Numbered from the stretch's first letter, positions 51,811 through 60,906 are shown. The stretch: DNA of 64,000 bases from Pseudomonas fluorescens (GCF_003732425.1 NZ_MOBX01000014.1:186001-250000); one strand, 5' to 3'. Numbers and translations are program-made. Notes: a model not told the origin generated them from the sequence alone.

Positions 51811-53709
51811 ATGTCGCATGTTTCTGATTTGATCAGCGAGGACATCCTCGCCTACCTGGGCCAGCACGAACGTAAAGAACTGCTGCGCTTTTTGACTTGC
51901 GGTAACGTCGATGACGGCAAGAGCACCCTGATCGGGCGCCTGCTGCACGACTCGAAGATGATCTACGAAGATCACCTCGAAGCGATCACCCGCGACTCGA
52001 AGAAAGTCGGCACCACCGGTGACGACATCGACCTGGCATTGCTGGTCGACGGCCTGCAGGCCGAGCGTGAGCAAGGCATCACCATCGATGTCGCCTACCG
52101 CTATTTCTCCACCGCCAAACGCAAATTCATCATTGCCGACACCCCCGGCCATGAGCAGTACACCCGCAACATGGCCACCGGTGCGTCCACCTGTGACCTG
52201 GCGATCATCCTCGTCGACGCCCGTTACGGTGTGCAGACCCAGACTCGTCGCCACAGCTTCATCGCGTCCTTGCTGGGGATCAAACACATCGTTGTCGCCA
52301 TCAACAAGATGGACCTGAAGGACTTCGATGAAGGCGTGTTCGAGTCGATCAAGGCTGACTACCTGAAGTTCGCCGAAGGCTTGAAAATGAAGCCGACCAG
52401 CATGCACTTCGTGCCGATGTCTGCCCTCAAGGGCGACAACGTGGTGAACAAGTCCGAGCGCTCGCCTTGGTACACCGGCCAGTCGCTGATGGAAATTCTC
52501 GAGACCGTGGAAGTCGCGGGCGATCGCAACTTCACCGATCTGCGTTTCCCGGTGCAGTACGTCAACCGTCCGAACCTGAACTTCCGTGGTTTCGCCGGCA
52601 CGCTGGCCAGCGGCATCGTGCACAAGGGCGACGAAGTCGTGGTGTTGCCGTCGGGCAAGAGCAGCCGCGTGAAATCCATCGTCACCTTCGAAGGTGAACT
52701 GGAACACGCCGGTCCAGGTCAGGCTGTAACGCTGACCATGGAAGACGAAATCGACATCTCCCGTGGCGACCTTTTGGTGCATGCCGACAATGTGCCGCCA
52801 GTCACCGACAGTTTCGAAGCGATGCTGGTGTGGATGGCTGAAGAGCCGATGCTGCCGGGCAAGAAATACGACATCAAACGCGCCACCAGTTACGTGCCGG
52901 GCTCGATTGCCAGCATCGTCAACAAGGTCGACGTGAACACCCTTGAAGAAGGTCCGGCGAGCGCGTTGCAGCTCAACGAAATCGGCAAGGTGAAGATCGC
53001 GCTCGACGCGCCGATTGCCCTCGACGGTTACGAAAGCAACCGCACCACCGGCGCGTTCATCGTCATCGACCGTTTGACCAACGGCACCGTTGGCGCCGGC
53101 ATGATCGTCGCGCAGCCAGTGACCCATGGCACTGCCACGCATCACGGCAAACTGGCGCACGTGGCCACTGAAGAACGTGCTCAGCGTTTCGGCCAGCAAC
53201 CGGCGACCGTGCTGTTCAGCGGTCTGTCCGGCGCGGGCAAGAGCACGCTGGCTTATGCGGTCGAGCGCAAGCTGTTCGACATGGGCCGTGCGGTGTTTGT
53301 GCTGGACGGTCAGAACCTGCGTCACGACCTCAACAAAGGTCTGCCACAGGATCGCGCCGGGCGTACCGAGAACTGGCGTCGTGCCGCGCACGTGGCGCGT
53401 CAGTTTAACGAAGCCGGTCTGTTGACCCTGGCTGCGTTCGTCGCCCCAAGCGCTGAAGGTCGCGAGCAGGCAAAAGACCTGATCGGCAAGGATCGTCTGT
53501 TGACGGTCTACGTACAGGCCTCGCCGGCCGTGTGCGCCGAGCGTGATCCGCAAGGTCTGTACGCCGCCGCTGGCGACAACATCCCGGGCGAATCCTTCCC
53601 GTACGACGTGCCGCTGAATGCCGATCTGGTGATCGACACGCAGACGCTGAGCCTGGAAGAAAGCGTCAAGCAAGTGCTGGATCTGCTGCGCAAGCGTGGC
53701 GCGATCTAA
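51811..53709 (+). CDS. cysNC: Bifunctional sulfate adenylyltransferase subunit 1 / APS kinase CysNC
   Basis: A 632-residue fusion. Residues about 20-450 are the EF-Tu-like CysN GTPase (G1 GNVDDGKST, G3 DTPGHEQY, G4 NKMD). Residues about 455-632 are the CysC APS kinase with P-loop GLSGAGKST near 470. It couples GTP hydrolysis to APS formation and phosphorylates APS to PAPS. The fusion is standard in Pseudomonas and some other proteobacteria. A strong terminator follows. Confidence 0.97.
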   Translation: MSHVSDLISEDILAYLGQHERKELLRFLTCGNVDDGKSTLIGRLLHDSKMIYEDHLEAITRDSKKVGTTGDDIDLALLVDGLQAEREQGITIDVAYRYFSTAKRKFIIADTPGHEQYTRNMATGASTCDLAIILVDARYGVQTQTRRHSFIASLLGIKHIVVAINKMDLKDFDEGVFESIKADYLKFAEGLKMKPTSMHFVPMSALKGDNVVNKSERSPWYTGQSLMEILETVEVAGDRNFTDLRFPVQYVNRPNLNFRGFAGTLASGIVHKGDEVVVLPSGKSSRVKSIVTFEGELEHAGPGQAVTLTMEDEIDISRGDLLVHADNVPPVTDSFEAMLVWMAEEPMLPGKKYDIKRATSYVPGSIASIVNKVDVNTLEEGPASALQLNEIGKVKIALDAPIALDGYESNRTTGAFIVIDRLTNGTVGAGMIVAQPVTHGTATHHGKLAHVATEERAQRFGQQPATVLFSGLSGAGKSTLAYAVERKLFDMGRAVFVLDGQNLRHDLNKGLPQDRAGRTENWRRAAHVARQFNEAGLLTLAAFVAPSAEGREQAKDLIGKDRLLTVYVQASPAVCAERDPQGLYAAAGDNIPGESFPYDVPLNADLVIDTQTLSLEESVKQVLDLLRKRGAI

Positions 53710-53718
53710 GACAGAAGC

Positions 53719-53741
53719 AGCTGCAAGCTTCTAGCTGCAAG
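53719..53741. repeat. Short tandem of AGCTGCAAG, family D
   Basis: AGCTGCAAG occurs at 53719-53727 and 53733-53741, separated by CTTCT, between the cysNC stop and its terminator. The same word recurs in the larger element at 63841-63925. Confidence 0.6.
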
Positions 53742-53780
53742 AAAAAGCCCGTCGATGAGTGATCATCGGCGGGCTTTTTT
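53742..53780 (+). terminator. Rho-independent terminator after cysNC
   Basis: AAAGCCCGTCGATGA pairs with TCATCGGCGGGCTTT around a GTGA loop (one mismatch), followed by T residues. The preceding A run makes it usable on both strands, serving the convergent acyltransferase gene too. Confidence 0.88.
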
Positions 53781-53795
53781 GTCGCTTTGAGAATG

Positions 53796-53877
53796 TCAAA
53801 AGATCGCAACCTTCGGCAGCTCCTACAGGGGTGTACGCCGATCTAATGTAGGAGCTGCCGAAGGCTGCGATCTTTTG
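53796..53877. repeat. REP-like inverted pair, family A
   Basis: TCAAAAGATCGCAACCTTCG at the left and CGAAGGCTGCGATCTTTTG at the right face each other, between convergent cysNC and the acyltransferase gene. Confidence 0.83.
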
Positions 53878-53881
53878 CTCT

Positions 53882-54784
53882 TTAATTCTTTGGGTATTGG
53901 CGGTGCATCTGTTCGAGCAACGCATCCTTATCGAGCCACAGCTGGTTGATCCAGCCCTGAAACTGCAGGCGATACTCGCCGTCCTGATCGTAGTTCTTGC
54001 CAATGAATTGCTGAGGAATCTTCAGCTCTTCAAAGTGCACCACCACATCGCGCACATTGCCGCAGAGCAAATCCCAGAACCCTGGACGGCCGGCCGGGTA
54101 GTGAATCGTCACGTTGACGATCGACTCCAGCTGCTCGCCCATTGCATCCAGTACAAACGCAATCCCGCCAGCCTTGGGCTTGAGCAAATATTTGAACGGC
54201 GACTGCTGCTGCGCATGCTTGCCTTCGGTAAAGCGCGTGCCCTCGACGAAGTTGAAAATCCCCACCGGGTTATCACGAAACTTCGCACAGGTCTTGCGCG
54301 TGGTTTCCAGGTCTTTGCCTTTCTTTTCCGGATGCTTTTGCAGATAAGCCTTGGAGTAACGCTTCATGAACGGAAAGCCCAAGGCCCACCATGCCAGACC
54401 AATCACCGGGACCCAGATCAGCTCCTGCTTGAGGAAGAATTTCAGCGGCTGAATACGGCGGTTGAGCACGTATTGCAGCACCAGAATATCCACCCAACTC
54501 TGGTGGTTGCTGGTGATCAGATACGAGTGCTGATAGTCGAGGCCTTGCAGACCACTGATGTGCCAGCGGGTGCGCCGCACCAGATTCATCCAGCCCTTGT
54601 TGTTGCTGATCCACGCTTCGTGGGTATGGCTCATCAGCCACAGCGAGGCGCGCCGGGCGAGGTCGAACGGCAGCACTTTGATCAGTGCCACGCAGAACAG
54701 AAACGAGCACAGCAGAATCGTATTGAGTGCCAACAGCAGCGAGGCGATCACACCGCGCAACGGTGCAGGTAGAAAATCCAGCAT
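53882..54784 (-). CDS. Lysophospholipid-type acyltransferase (YihG/LCLAT-like)
   Basis: A 300-residue membrane-associated acyltransferase of the PlsC superfamily, with hydrophobic segments near residues 8-38 and 115-135. The catalytic HX4D box is NHQSWVDIL (about 93-101), and the second block is FVEGTRFTEGKH. The length and C-terminal region match the YihG/LCLAT branch, not the shorter PlsC proper. A likely job is remodelling of lysophospholipids; the acceptor is not determined. Its ATG lies next to the pta stop, so both are co-transcribed. Confidence 0.88.
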   Translation of the reverse strand: MLDFLPAPLRGVIASLLLALNTILLCSFLFCVALIKVLPFDLARRASLWLMSHTHEAWISNNKGWMNLVRRTRWHISGLQGLDYQHSYLITSNHQSWVDILVLQYVLNRRIQPLKFFLKQELIWVPVIGLAWWALGFPFMKRYSKAYLQKHPEKKGKDLETTRKTCAKFRDNPVGIFNFVEGTRFTEGKHAQQQSPFKYLLKPKAGGIAFVLDAMGEQLESIVNVTIHYPAGRPGFWDLLCGNVRDVVVHFEELKIPQQFIGKNYDQDGEYRLQFQGWINQLWLDKDALLEQMHRQYPKN

Positions 54785-56884
54785 TTACACATCCATAGGT
54801 CGGTTGGCGGCTTGAATCGCGGTGAGGGCGATGGTGTAGACGATGTCATCGACCTGCGCGCCGCGCGGCAAATCGTTCACCGGTTTGCGCAGGCCCTGCA
54901 GCATCGGACCGAGGCTGACGCAGTCGGCGCTGCGTTGTACGGCTTTGTGCGTGGTGTTGCCGGTGTTCAGGTCGGGGAAGACGAACACCGTGGCACGGCC
55001 GGCCACCTGACTGTTCGGCGCCAGTTGTCGGGCGACGTCAGCATTGGCGGCGGCGTCGTATTGCAGCGGGCCGTCGATCAGCAGCGAATGCTGTTGTTCG
55101 TGAGCGAGCAGGGTGGCCTCGCGCACTTTCTCGACTTCTTCGCCGGTGGCCGACTCGCCGCTGGAGTAACTGATCATGGCCACGCGCGGAGTGATGCCGA
55201 ATGCCGCGGCCGAGTCGGCGCTTTGCAGAGCAATCTCGGCCAGCTCGGTGGCGCTTGGGTGCGGGTTCATCACGCAGTCGCCGTAAACCAGCACTTCTTC
55301 CGGGAAGAGCATGAAGAACACCGACGACACCAGCGTGCAGCCCGGTGCGGTTTTAATCAGTTGCAGCGCCGGGCGGATGGTGTTAGCGGTGGTGTTGATC
55401 ACGCCCGAGACCAGGCCGTCGACTTCATCCAGGGCGAGCATCATGGTGCCGATCACCACGGTGTCTTCCAGTTGCTGCTCGGCCATCGGCGCGTTGAGGC
55501 TTTTAGTCTTGCGCAGGGCGACCATCGGTTCGACGTAGCGCTCGCGGATCAGGTCCGGATCAAGAATCTCCAGGCCCGGCGGCAACACGATGCCTTGGGC
55601 GCGGGCGACGGCTTCGACGTCTTCCGGTTTGGCCAGTAACACGCAACGGGCGATCCCGCGTTCCTGACAGATCGCCGCCGCTTGCACGGTAAACGGCTCG
55701 CTGCCTTCGGGCAGAACGATGCGCTTGTTCGCCGCTTGCGCACGCTGAATCAACTGATAGCGGAACACTGCCGGCGACAGGCGCATTTCCCGTGGCGTGC
55801 CGCAGCGCTGGTGCAGCCATTTGGCGTCGAGATGGCTGGCGACGAAGTCAGTGATGATCTCCGCACGTTCGCGGTCGTCGATCGGGATTTCCTTGTTCAG
55901 ACCGTTGAGCAGGTTGGCGGTGTCGTAGGAACCCGTGCTCACCGACAACACCGGTAAACCGGCCTGCAACGCGCCACGGCACAAGTCCATGATGCGCGGA
56001 TCGGGCAGGGTGTCGCTGGTCAGCAACAGGCCCGCCAGCGGCACGCCGTTGATCGCCGCGAGGCTGACGGCGAGGATAATGTCGTCGCGATCACCCGGCG
56101 TTACCACCAACACGCCGGGCTTGAGCAGCTCGACGGTGTTGCGCATGGTCCGCGCGCAGATAATGATTTTGGTCATGCGCCGGGTTTCGTAATCACCGGC
56201 GTTGAGCACTTGTGCGCCCATCAGGTCGGCGACGTCGCGGGTACGCGGCGCGTTGAGTTCCGGCTGATAGGGAATGCAGCCGAGCAGGCGGAAATCACCG
56301 CTGCGCAGCAACGGCGAATGTTCCTTCAGGCGCGCGGCGAAGGCGTCCATGCTCTCGTCGGTCTTGACCTTGTTGAGGATCACCCCGAGGACTTTCGGGT
56401 CTTTCGGGCCACCGAACAATTGCGCCTGCAATTCGACCCGGCCGGAGAGTTCGGCGAGGACTTCGTTTTCCGGCGCCGAGACCAGAATCACCTCGGCATC
56501 CAGACTTTTGGCCAAGTGCAGGTTGACCCGCGCGGCGTAACTGGCGCTGCGGGTCGGCACCATGCCTTCGACAACCAGCACGTCTTTGCCGATGGCGGCT
56601 TGTTGATAGAGAGTGATGATTTCTTCGAGCAGTTCATCGAGCTGACCGTCGCCAAGCATCCGCTCAACGTGGGCCAGGCCCAGTGGTTGCGGCGGTTTCA
56701 GGCCGTGAGTGCGCGCTACCAGTTCAGTCGAGCGCTCAGGGCCGGTGTCGCCCGGGTGCGGCTGGGCAATCGGTTTGAAGAAGCCGACTTTGAGGCCGGC
56801 TCGCTCAAGCGTACGCACCAGCCCGAGGCTGATGGAGGTCAGACCCACACCAAAATCGGTGGGCGCGATAAAAAAAGTTTGCAT
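54785..56884 (-). CDS. pta: Phosphate acetyltransferase (long form)
   Basis: A 699-residue long Pta with an N-terminal BioD-like P-loop domain (about 1-200), a DRTGG domain (about 215-330) and the C-terminal PTA catalytic domain (about 370-690, with NTANTIRPALQLI, VYGDCVMNPHP and FPDLNTGNTTHKAVQRSA). It interconverts acetyl-CoA and acetyl phosphate. ackA, its usual neighbour, is not beside it: the upstream gene is DUF3565. The product may feed acetyl-phosphate signalling unless ackA lies elsewhere. Confidence 0.96.
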   Translation of the reverse strand: MQTFFIAPTDFGVGLTSISLGLVRTLERAGLKVGFFKPIAQPHPGDTGPERSTELVARTHGLKPPQPLGLAHVERMLGDGQLDELLEEIITLYQQAAIGKDVLVVEGMVPTRSASYAARVNLHLAKSLDAEVILVSAPENEVLAELSGRVELQAQLFGGPKDPKVLGVILNKVKTDESMDAFAARLKEHSPLLRSGDFRLLGCIPYQPELNAPRTRDVADLMGAQVLNAGDYETRRMTKIIICARTMRNTVELLKPGVLVVTPGDRDDIILAVSLAAINGVPLAGLLLTSDTLPDPRIMDLCRGALQAGLPVLSVSTGSYDTANLLNGLNKEIPIDDRERAEIITDFVASHLDAKWLHQRCGTPREMRLSPAVFRYQLIQRAQAANKRIVLPEGSEPFTVQAAAICQERGIARCVLLAKPEDVEAVARAQGIVLPPGLEILDPDLIRERYVEPMVALRKTKSLNAPMAEQQLEDTVVIGTMMLALDEVDGLVSGVINTTANTIRPALQLIKTAPGCTLVSSVFFMLFPEEVLVYGDCVMNPHPSATELAEIALQSADSAAAFGITPRVAMISYSSGESATGEEVEKVREATLLAHEQQHSLLIDGPLQYDAAANADVARQLAPNSQVAGRATVFVFPDLNTGNTTHKAVQRSADCVSLGPMLQGLRKPVNDLPRGAQVDDIVYTIALTAIQAANRPMDV

Positions 56885-56944
56885 GCGAATTCTCTAAAGT
56901 TGCATGGCAATGGCGGTCGCCTATAGTTGAAGACCTACCGAAAT

Positions 56945-57241
56945 TCAGTCGCCAAGGTTATCGCTAACCGAGCCTTGTGCGCACCAACCGCAGGCAAAGG
57001 GTTGGCCTATTTTTTCAATACGTTGCGCCGGGTCCAGCACCCAGGCGCGCGATTGCCAGGGCGGCTGATGGCGCAGGTGCTGGGTGTGGCCGCAGGAAAG
57101 CTCGACGACCCAGTGACCGTCCTCGTCCTGATGAAAGCCTGCGATCGTCGAAACCCGTTTGTCCGGGTTGTGTTCGCTTTCGCGCGATTGCTTCGCTAAA
57201 CTTGGCCTTTCTATATTCTTATGCAAAAGGTCTCGCCCCAT
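56945..57241 (-). CDS. DUF3565 family protein
   Basis: A protein of about 98 residues in which the conserved part is residues 33-92: TIAGFHQDEDGHWVVELSCGH, then RHQPPW and a closing CGWC. The Cys/His set (SCGH, CGWC) suggests a zinc ribbon. I give ATG 57241, the only ATG compatible with the conserved N-terminus. It overlaps the divergent slyD ATG by two bases and would place the slyD promoter within this gene, so a shorter protein from a non-ATG start is possible. Function unknown. Confidence 0.75.
   Translation of the reverse strand: MGRDLLHKNIERPSLAKQSRESEHNPDKRVSTIAGFHQDEDGHWVVELSCGHTQHLRHQPPWQSRAWVLDPAQRIEKIGQPFACGWCAQGSVSDNLGD
57188..57217 (+). promoter_or_regulatory. Putative sigma-70 promoter of slyD
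   Basis: TTGCTT (57188-57193) and TATATT (57212-57217) are 18 bases apart, 22 bases before the slyD ATG. The -10 matches five of six consensus bases. It lies in the presumed 5' part of the DUF3565 gene. Confidence 0.55.
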
Positions 57242-57725
57242 GCTGATCGCCGCCAATAAGGCTGTCTCCATCGACTATACCCTGACCAACGACGCTGGTG
57301 AGGTCATCGACAGCTCCGCCGGCGGCGCTCCGCTGGTCTACCTGCAAGGCGCAGGCAACATCATCCCGGGCCTGGAAAAAGCTCTGGAAGGCAAAGCTGT
57401 TGGTGACGAGCTGGAAGTGTCCGTTGAGCCGGAAGACGCTTACGGTGAATACGCCGCTGAGCTGGTCAGCACCCTGAGCCGCAGCATGTTCGAAGGCGTT
57501 GACGAGCTGGAAGTCGGCATGCAGTTCCACGCTTCGGCGCCGGACGGCCAGATGCAAATCGTCACCATCCGTGACCTCGACGGCGACGACGTTACCGTTG
57601 ATGGCAACCACCCACTGGCTGGTCAGCGCCTGAACTTCAAAGTGAAGATCGTTGCTATCCGTGACGCCAGCCAGGAAGAAGTCGCTCATGGCCACGTCCA
57701 TGGCGAAGGTGGCCATCACCACTGA
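57240..57725 (+). CDS. slyD: FKBP-type peptidyl-prolyl isomerase SlyD
   Basis: A 161-residue SlyD: an FKBP domain with the inserted IF chaperone flap (about residues 65-130) and a C-terminal His-rich tail (HGHVHGEGGHHH) that binds nickel and other metals. The tail is shorter than in E. coli. ATG 57240 has AAAAGG nine bases upstream; the frame is open further upstream but that part lies across the promoter. It acts as a chaperone and, in E. coli, in hydrogenase nickel insertion. Confidence 0.95.
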   Translation: MLIAANKAVSIDYTLTNDAGEVIDSSAGGAPLVYLQGAGNIIPGLEKALEGKAVGDELEVSVEPEDAYGEYAAELVSTLSRSMFEGVDELEVGMQFHASAPDGQMQIVTIRDLDGDDVTVDGNHPLAGQRLNFKVKIVAIRDASQEEVAHGHVHGEGGHHH

Positions 57726-57753
57726 TTTTCTGCGCTAAGCTTCGAGTTACTGG

Positions 57754-57777
57754 AGAGGCGCCTGCGGGCGCCTTTTT
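57754..57777 (+). terminator. Rho-independent terminator after slyD
   Basis: AGGCGCC and GGCGCCT form a stem with a TGCG loop followed by TTTTT, 30 bases after the slyD stop. Confidence 0.85.
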
Positions 57778-57849
57778 AGTCCGCGGCTGTCCTTGGTGAT
57801 CTCGCCAAGTGGCTGTTTCGAGTAGAACACGGGAATCTTGGAGTTCGTC

Positions 57850-58332
57850 ATGAGTGCTTTTCACGACCTTAAGTTGACAGCCCTGGATGGTCAGGAGCTA
57901 CCGCTGGCACCGTTCAAGGGCCAAGTCGTGCTGGTGGTCAACGTCGCCTCCAAATGCGGCTTGACGCCACAGTATGCGGCGCTGGAAAACCTCCATCAGC
58001 AATTCAAAGGCAAAGGCTTCAGCGTGCTGGGCCTGCCGTGCAACCAGTTTGCCGGTCAGGAGCCAGGTACCGAACAAGAGATCAAGGATTTCTGCAGCCT
58101 CAACTATGGCGTGACGTTTCCGTTGTCGAGCAAGCTTGAAGTCAACGGTCATGATCGTCACCAGCTCTATCGTCTGCTGGCAGGCGAGGGCGCCGAGTTT
58201 CCCGGTGACATCACCTGGAACTTCGAGAAGTTTCTGCTCGGCAAGGACGGCCGGGTGCTGGCCCGGTTCTCGCCGCGCACGGCGCCAGATGATCCGACCA
58301 TTGTTCATGCGATTGAAAAAGCGCTGGGCTGA
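57850..58332 (+). CDS. Glutathione peroxidase-family thiol peroxidase
   Basis: A 160-residue GPx-fold enzyme. The peroxidatic Cys36 is in NVASKCGLTPQY (a Cys, not selenocysteine), with Gln and Trp of the catalytic tetrad in LPCNQF and ITWNFEKFL. Cys82 is a probable resolving Cys, as in thioredoxin-dependent bacterial GPx/BtuE proteins, so thioredoxin is a more likely donor than glutathione. ATG 57850 has GGAG six bases upstream. It follows slyD and is closed by its own terminator. Confidence 0.94.
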   Translation: MSAFHDLKLTALDGQELPLAPFKGQVVLVVNVASKCGLTPQYAALENLHQQFKGKGFSVLGLPCNQFAGQEPGTEQEIKDFCSLNYGVTFPLSSKLEVNGHDRHQLYRLLAGEGAEFPGDITWNFEKFLLGKDGRVLARFSPRTAPDDPTIVHAIEKALG

Positions 58333-58338
58333 AACACA

Positions 58339-58370
58339 AAAATCGTCGCCTTCGGGCGGCGATTTTTTTT
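58339..58370 (+). terminator. Rho-independent terminator after the peroxidase gene
   Basis: AAATCGTCGCC and GGCGGCGATTT form a stem with a stable TTCG tetraloop, followed by a long T run. Confidence 0.92.
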
Positions 58371-58490
58371 GCCTGCCTTTTGACCCTTAATCATTCAGAT
58401 CAATAATGCTATCGCGGCAACGTCTTCACGCATATTATCGCCGTCATATGGTTTTATGCCCTGTCGACAACGTTTTCGTGGAGCCTTTCG

Positions 58491-59594
58491 ATGCCCGTTC
58501 AAGCCTTGTTCAAACCGTTCCAACTCGGTGCCCTCGAACTGCCGACCCGCGTGGTCATGGCGCCGATGACTCGCTCGTTTTCTCCAGGCGGCGTGCCTAA
58601 TTCGAAAGTCATCGAGTACTACCGTCGTCGCGCGGCTGCCGGTGTTGGCCTGATCATCACCGAAGGCACCACCGTTGGCCACATAGCCTCCAACGGCTAT
58701 CCGAACGTGCCGCAGTTCTTCGGTGACGCGCCATTGGCCGGTTGGAAGAAAGTCGTTGATGCGGTTCACGCCGAAGGTGGCAAGATTGTTCCGCAACTGT
58801 GGCACGTCGGCAGCGTGCGCCGCATCGGCACCGAGCCGGATGCCAGTGTGCCGGGTTACGGCCCGTCGGAAAAACTCAAGGACGGTCAGGTCGTAGTGCA
58901 CGGCATGACTAAACAAGACATCCAGGATGTGATCGCTGCGTTCGCCCAAGCGGCCAAGGATGCACAAAACATCGGCATGGACGGCGTCGAAATCCACGGC
59001 GCCCACGGTTACCTGATCGACCAGTTCTTCTGGGAAGGCAGCAACCAGCGCTCCGACGAATACGGTGGCAGCCTGGCCAACCGTTCGCGTTTCGCCATCG
59101 AACTGATTCAGGCGGTGCGTGCGGCGGTCGGTGAAGGCTTCCCGATCATCTTCCGATTCTCGCAGTGGAAGCAGCAGGATTACACCGCGCGTCTGGTGCA
59201 AACCCCGGAAGCCCTGGGTGAATTCCTCCAGCCGCTGTCCGACGCTGGCGTGGATATTTTCCACTGCTCGACGCGGCGCTTCTGGGAGCCTGAGTTCGAC
59301 GGTTCCGAACTGAACCTGGCCGGCTGGACGCGCAAACTGACTGGCAAACCGACCATCACTGTCGGCAGCGTGGGTCTGGATGGCGAGTTCCTGCAATTCA
59401 TGGTCAACACCGACAAAGTCGCGCAACCGGCCAGTCTGGAGAACCTGCTGGAGCGACTGAACAAAGAGGAGTTCGATCTGGTGGCGGTGGGGCGTGCGTT
59501 GCTGGTCGATCCGGACTGGGCGCAGAAAGTTCGTGAAGGGCGTGAACAGGATATTTTGCCGTTCAGCCGTGAGGCGTTGATGACGCTGGTTTAA
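58491..59594 (+). CDS. Old yellow enzyme-family ene-reductase
   Basis: A 367-residue FMN-dependent NAD(P)H:alkene reductase with a TIM barrel. It has VVMAPMTRS near the N-terminus, the active-site EIHGAHGYLIDQF with the substrate-binding His pair position, and RSDEYGGSLANRSRF. The family reduces activated C=C bonds and nitro compounds (NemA/XenB relatives); the physiological substrate is unknown. ATG 58491 follows TGGAGCC nine bases upstream. The position downstream of the peroxidase gene matches PA0840. A family-C REP pair follows. Confidence 0.9.
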   Translation: MPVQALFKPFQLGALELPTRVVMAPMTRSFSPGGVPNSKVIEYYRRRAAAGVGLIITEGTTVGHIASNGYPNVPQFFGDAPLAGWKKVVDAVHAEGGKIVPQLWHVGSVRRIGTEPDASVPGYGPSEKLKDGQVVVHGMTKQDIQDVIAAFAQAAKDAQNIGMDGVEIHGAHGYLIDQFFWEGSNQRSDEYGGSLANRSRFAIELIQAVRAAVGEGFPIIFRFSQWKQQDYTARLVQTPEALGEFLQPLSDAGVDIFHCSTRRFWEPEFDGSELNLAGWTRKLTGKPTITVGSVGLDGEFLQFMVNTDKVAQPASLENLLERLNKEEFDLVAVGRALLVDPDWAQKVREGREQDILPFSREALMTLV

Positions 59595-59612
59595 GCGGCG
59601 CTTTCACTGGCC

Positions 59613-59710
59613 CCTTCGCGAGCAGGCTCGCTCCCACAGGTTTCTCTGCTGTTCACAAAATGTGTGTTCACCGAGGATCCCCTGTGGGAGCGAGCCTGCT
59701 CGCGAAAGCA
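59613..59710. repeat. REP-like inverted pair, family C, between convergent genes
   Basis: GCGAGCAGGCTCGCTCCCAC at the left and GTGGGAGCGAGCCTGCTCGC at the right are exact inverted copies in the opposite order to the pair at 26340. They separate the ene-reductase and glycosyltransferase 3' ends. Confidence 0.87.
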
Positions 59711-59730
59711 GTTCTAAGGTCAGCAAAGAT

Positions 59731-60906
59731 TCAAGGCAATGTCTGCGCATTCGGGACAACCTGCTCCCCCACACAAGCCCCGCGCAAATGCTTTTCAAAC
59801 TGCTCGATAACCGCCGGCCAACCCTGGCGACTCGCATGCTGCCGCGCATTCAGGCGCACACAGCGCAGCCGCTCATCCTCTTCCAGTAACCATGCAGCGG
59901 CATCGCAAAACGCCTCTTCATCTCCGGGCATCGCCAATACGCCGTTGTAACCGTGGCGAATATGTTGCGCCGCCGCTGCCTGATCGTAAGCCACCACACC
60001 CAACCCGGAGGCCAACGCTTCCAGCACTACGTTGCCGAAAGTCTCGGTCAGGCTGGGAAACAAAAATACGTCGCCAGAGGCGTAATGCGCCGCCAACGCT
60101 TCGCCGCGCTGCGCGCCGCAGAAAATCGCCTCGGGCACATCCTTTTCCAGCGCCAGCCGCTGCGGCCCGTCACCGACGACGACCAATTTCAGATTGCGTT
60201 GTGGATAAGTGTCCCGCAGTTTTTCGAAGCAGCGCTTGAGCAGGCCAAGGTTCTTCTCCGGCGCGAGGCGTCCTACGTGAATCACCGCAATGTCCTGCTC
60301 GGACAGGCCCCATTGCTCACGCAAGGCATTCAGCCGTTTGCTCGGGTGAAACAATTGGCTGTCCACGCCACGCGACAACAGCGCCAAGCGCTCGAAATGC
60401 CGCCGCTCCAGTTCCAGCCGCTGGCTGACGCTCGGTACCAACGTCATCGCCGAGCGATTGTGAAACCAGCGCAGATAATGCGTGAGCATTCGCGTCAACA
60501 GACCGAGGCCATACTGACTGGTGTATTGCTGAAAGTTGGTGTGAAACCCGCTGACCACCGAAATCCCCAAACGCCGCGCCGCCCGTAACGCCGACAAACC
60601 GAGCGGCCCTTCCGTGGCGATGTACAGCACGTCCGGACGCTGACGTTTCCAGCGTCGCAGCAGCTTGTGCATCGACGACTGACCCCATTGCAGCCCCGGA
60701 TACCCCGGCAGTGGCCAGCCGCGACACAACAGCAACGCGTCATCTTCACTGCGCTGTGGATCACCGGCCTGACGCGGGCGCACCAGTTCCACTTGGTGGC
60801 CACGCGCGCGCAAGCCATCGCACAAGCGGCCAAGAGTATTGGCCACCCCGTTGATTTCCGGTGGGAAGGTTTCGCTGATCAGAGTGATATGTAGAGCTGT
60901 CGTCAT
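59731..60906 (-). CDS. GT4-type glycosyltransferase
   Basis: A GT-B-fold family 4 glycosyltransferase of about 391 residues. The N-terminal Rossmann half starts ITLISETFPPEINGVANTLG. The C-terminal half has VIHVGRLAPEKNLGLL and the nucleotide-sugar motif ETFGNVVLEALASGLGVVAYD with the paired Glu residues. Relatives build mannosyl- or glucosyl-glycolipids. I chose ATG 60906 (MTTALHITL); ATG 60930 would add eight residues. GAGG sits very close to 60906, so the start is uncertain. Acceptor unknown. Confidence 0.88.
   Translation of the reverse strand: MTTALHITLISETFPPEINGVANTLGRLCDGLRARGHQVELVRPRQAGDPQRSEDDALLLCRGWPLPGYPGLQWGQSSMHKLLRRWKRQRPDVLYIATEGPLGLSALRAARRLGISVVSGFHTNFQQYTSQYGLGLLTRMLTHYLRWFHNRSAMTLVPSVSQRLELERRHFERLALLSRGVDSQLFHPSKRLNALREQWGLSEQDIAVIHVGRLAPEKNLGLLKRCFEKLRDTYPQRNLKLVVVGDGPQRLALEKDVPEAIFCGAQRGEALAAHYASGDVFLFPSLTETFGNVVLEALASGLGVVAYDQAAAAQHIRHGYNGVLAMPGDEEAFCDAAAWLLEEDERLRCVRLNARQHASRQGWPAVIEQFEKHLRGACVGEQVVPNAQTLP

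Noticed and set aside
50803..53673. 956-codon open frame on the minus strand opposite cysD-cysNC
   Set aside because: It is the exact antisense of two well-conserved genes. Such frames are common in GC-rich DNA with G/C third positions, and its product has the His/Arg/Asp-heavy look of a shadow frame with no domain.
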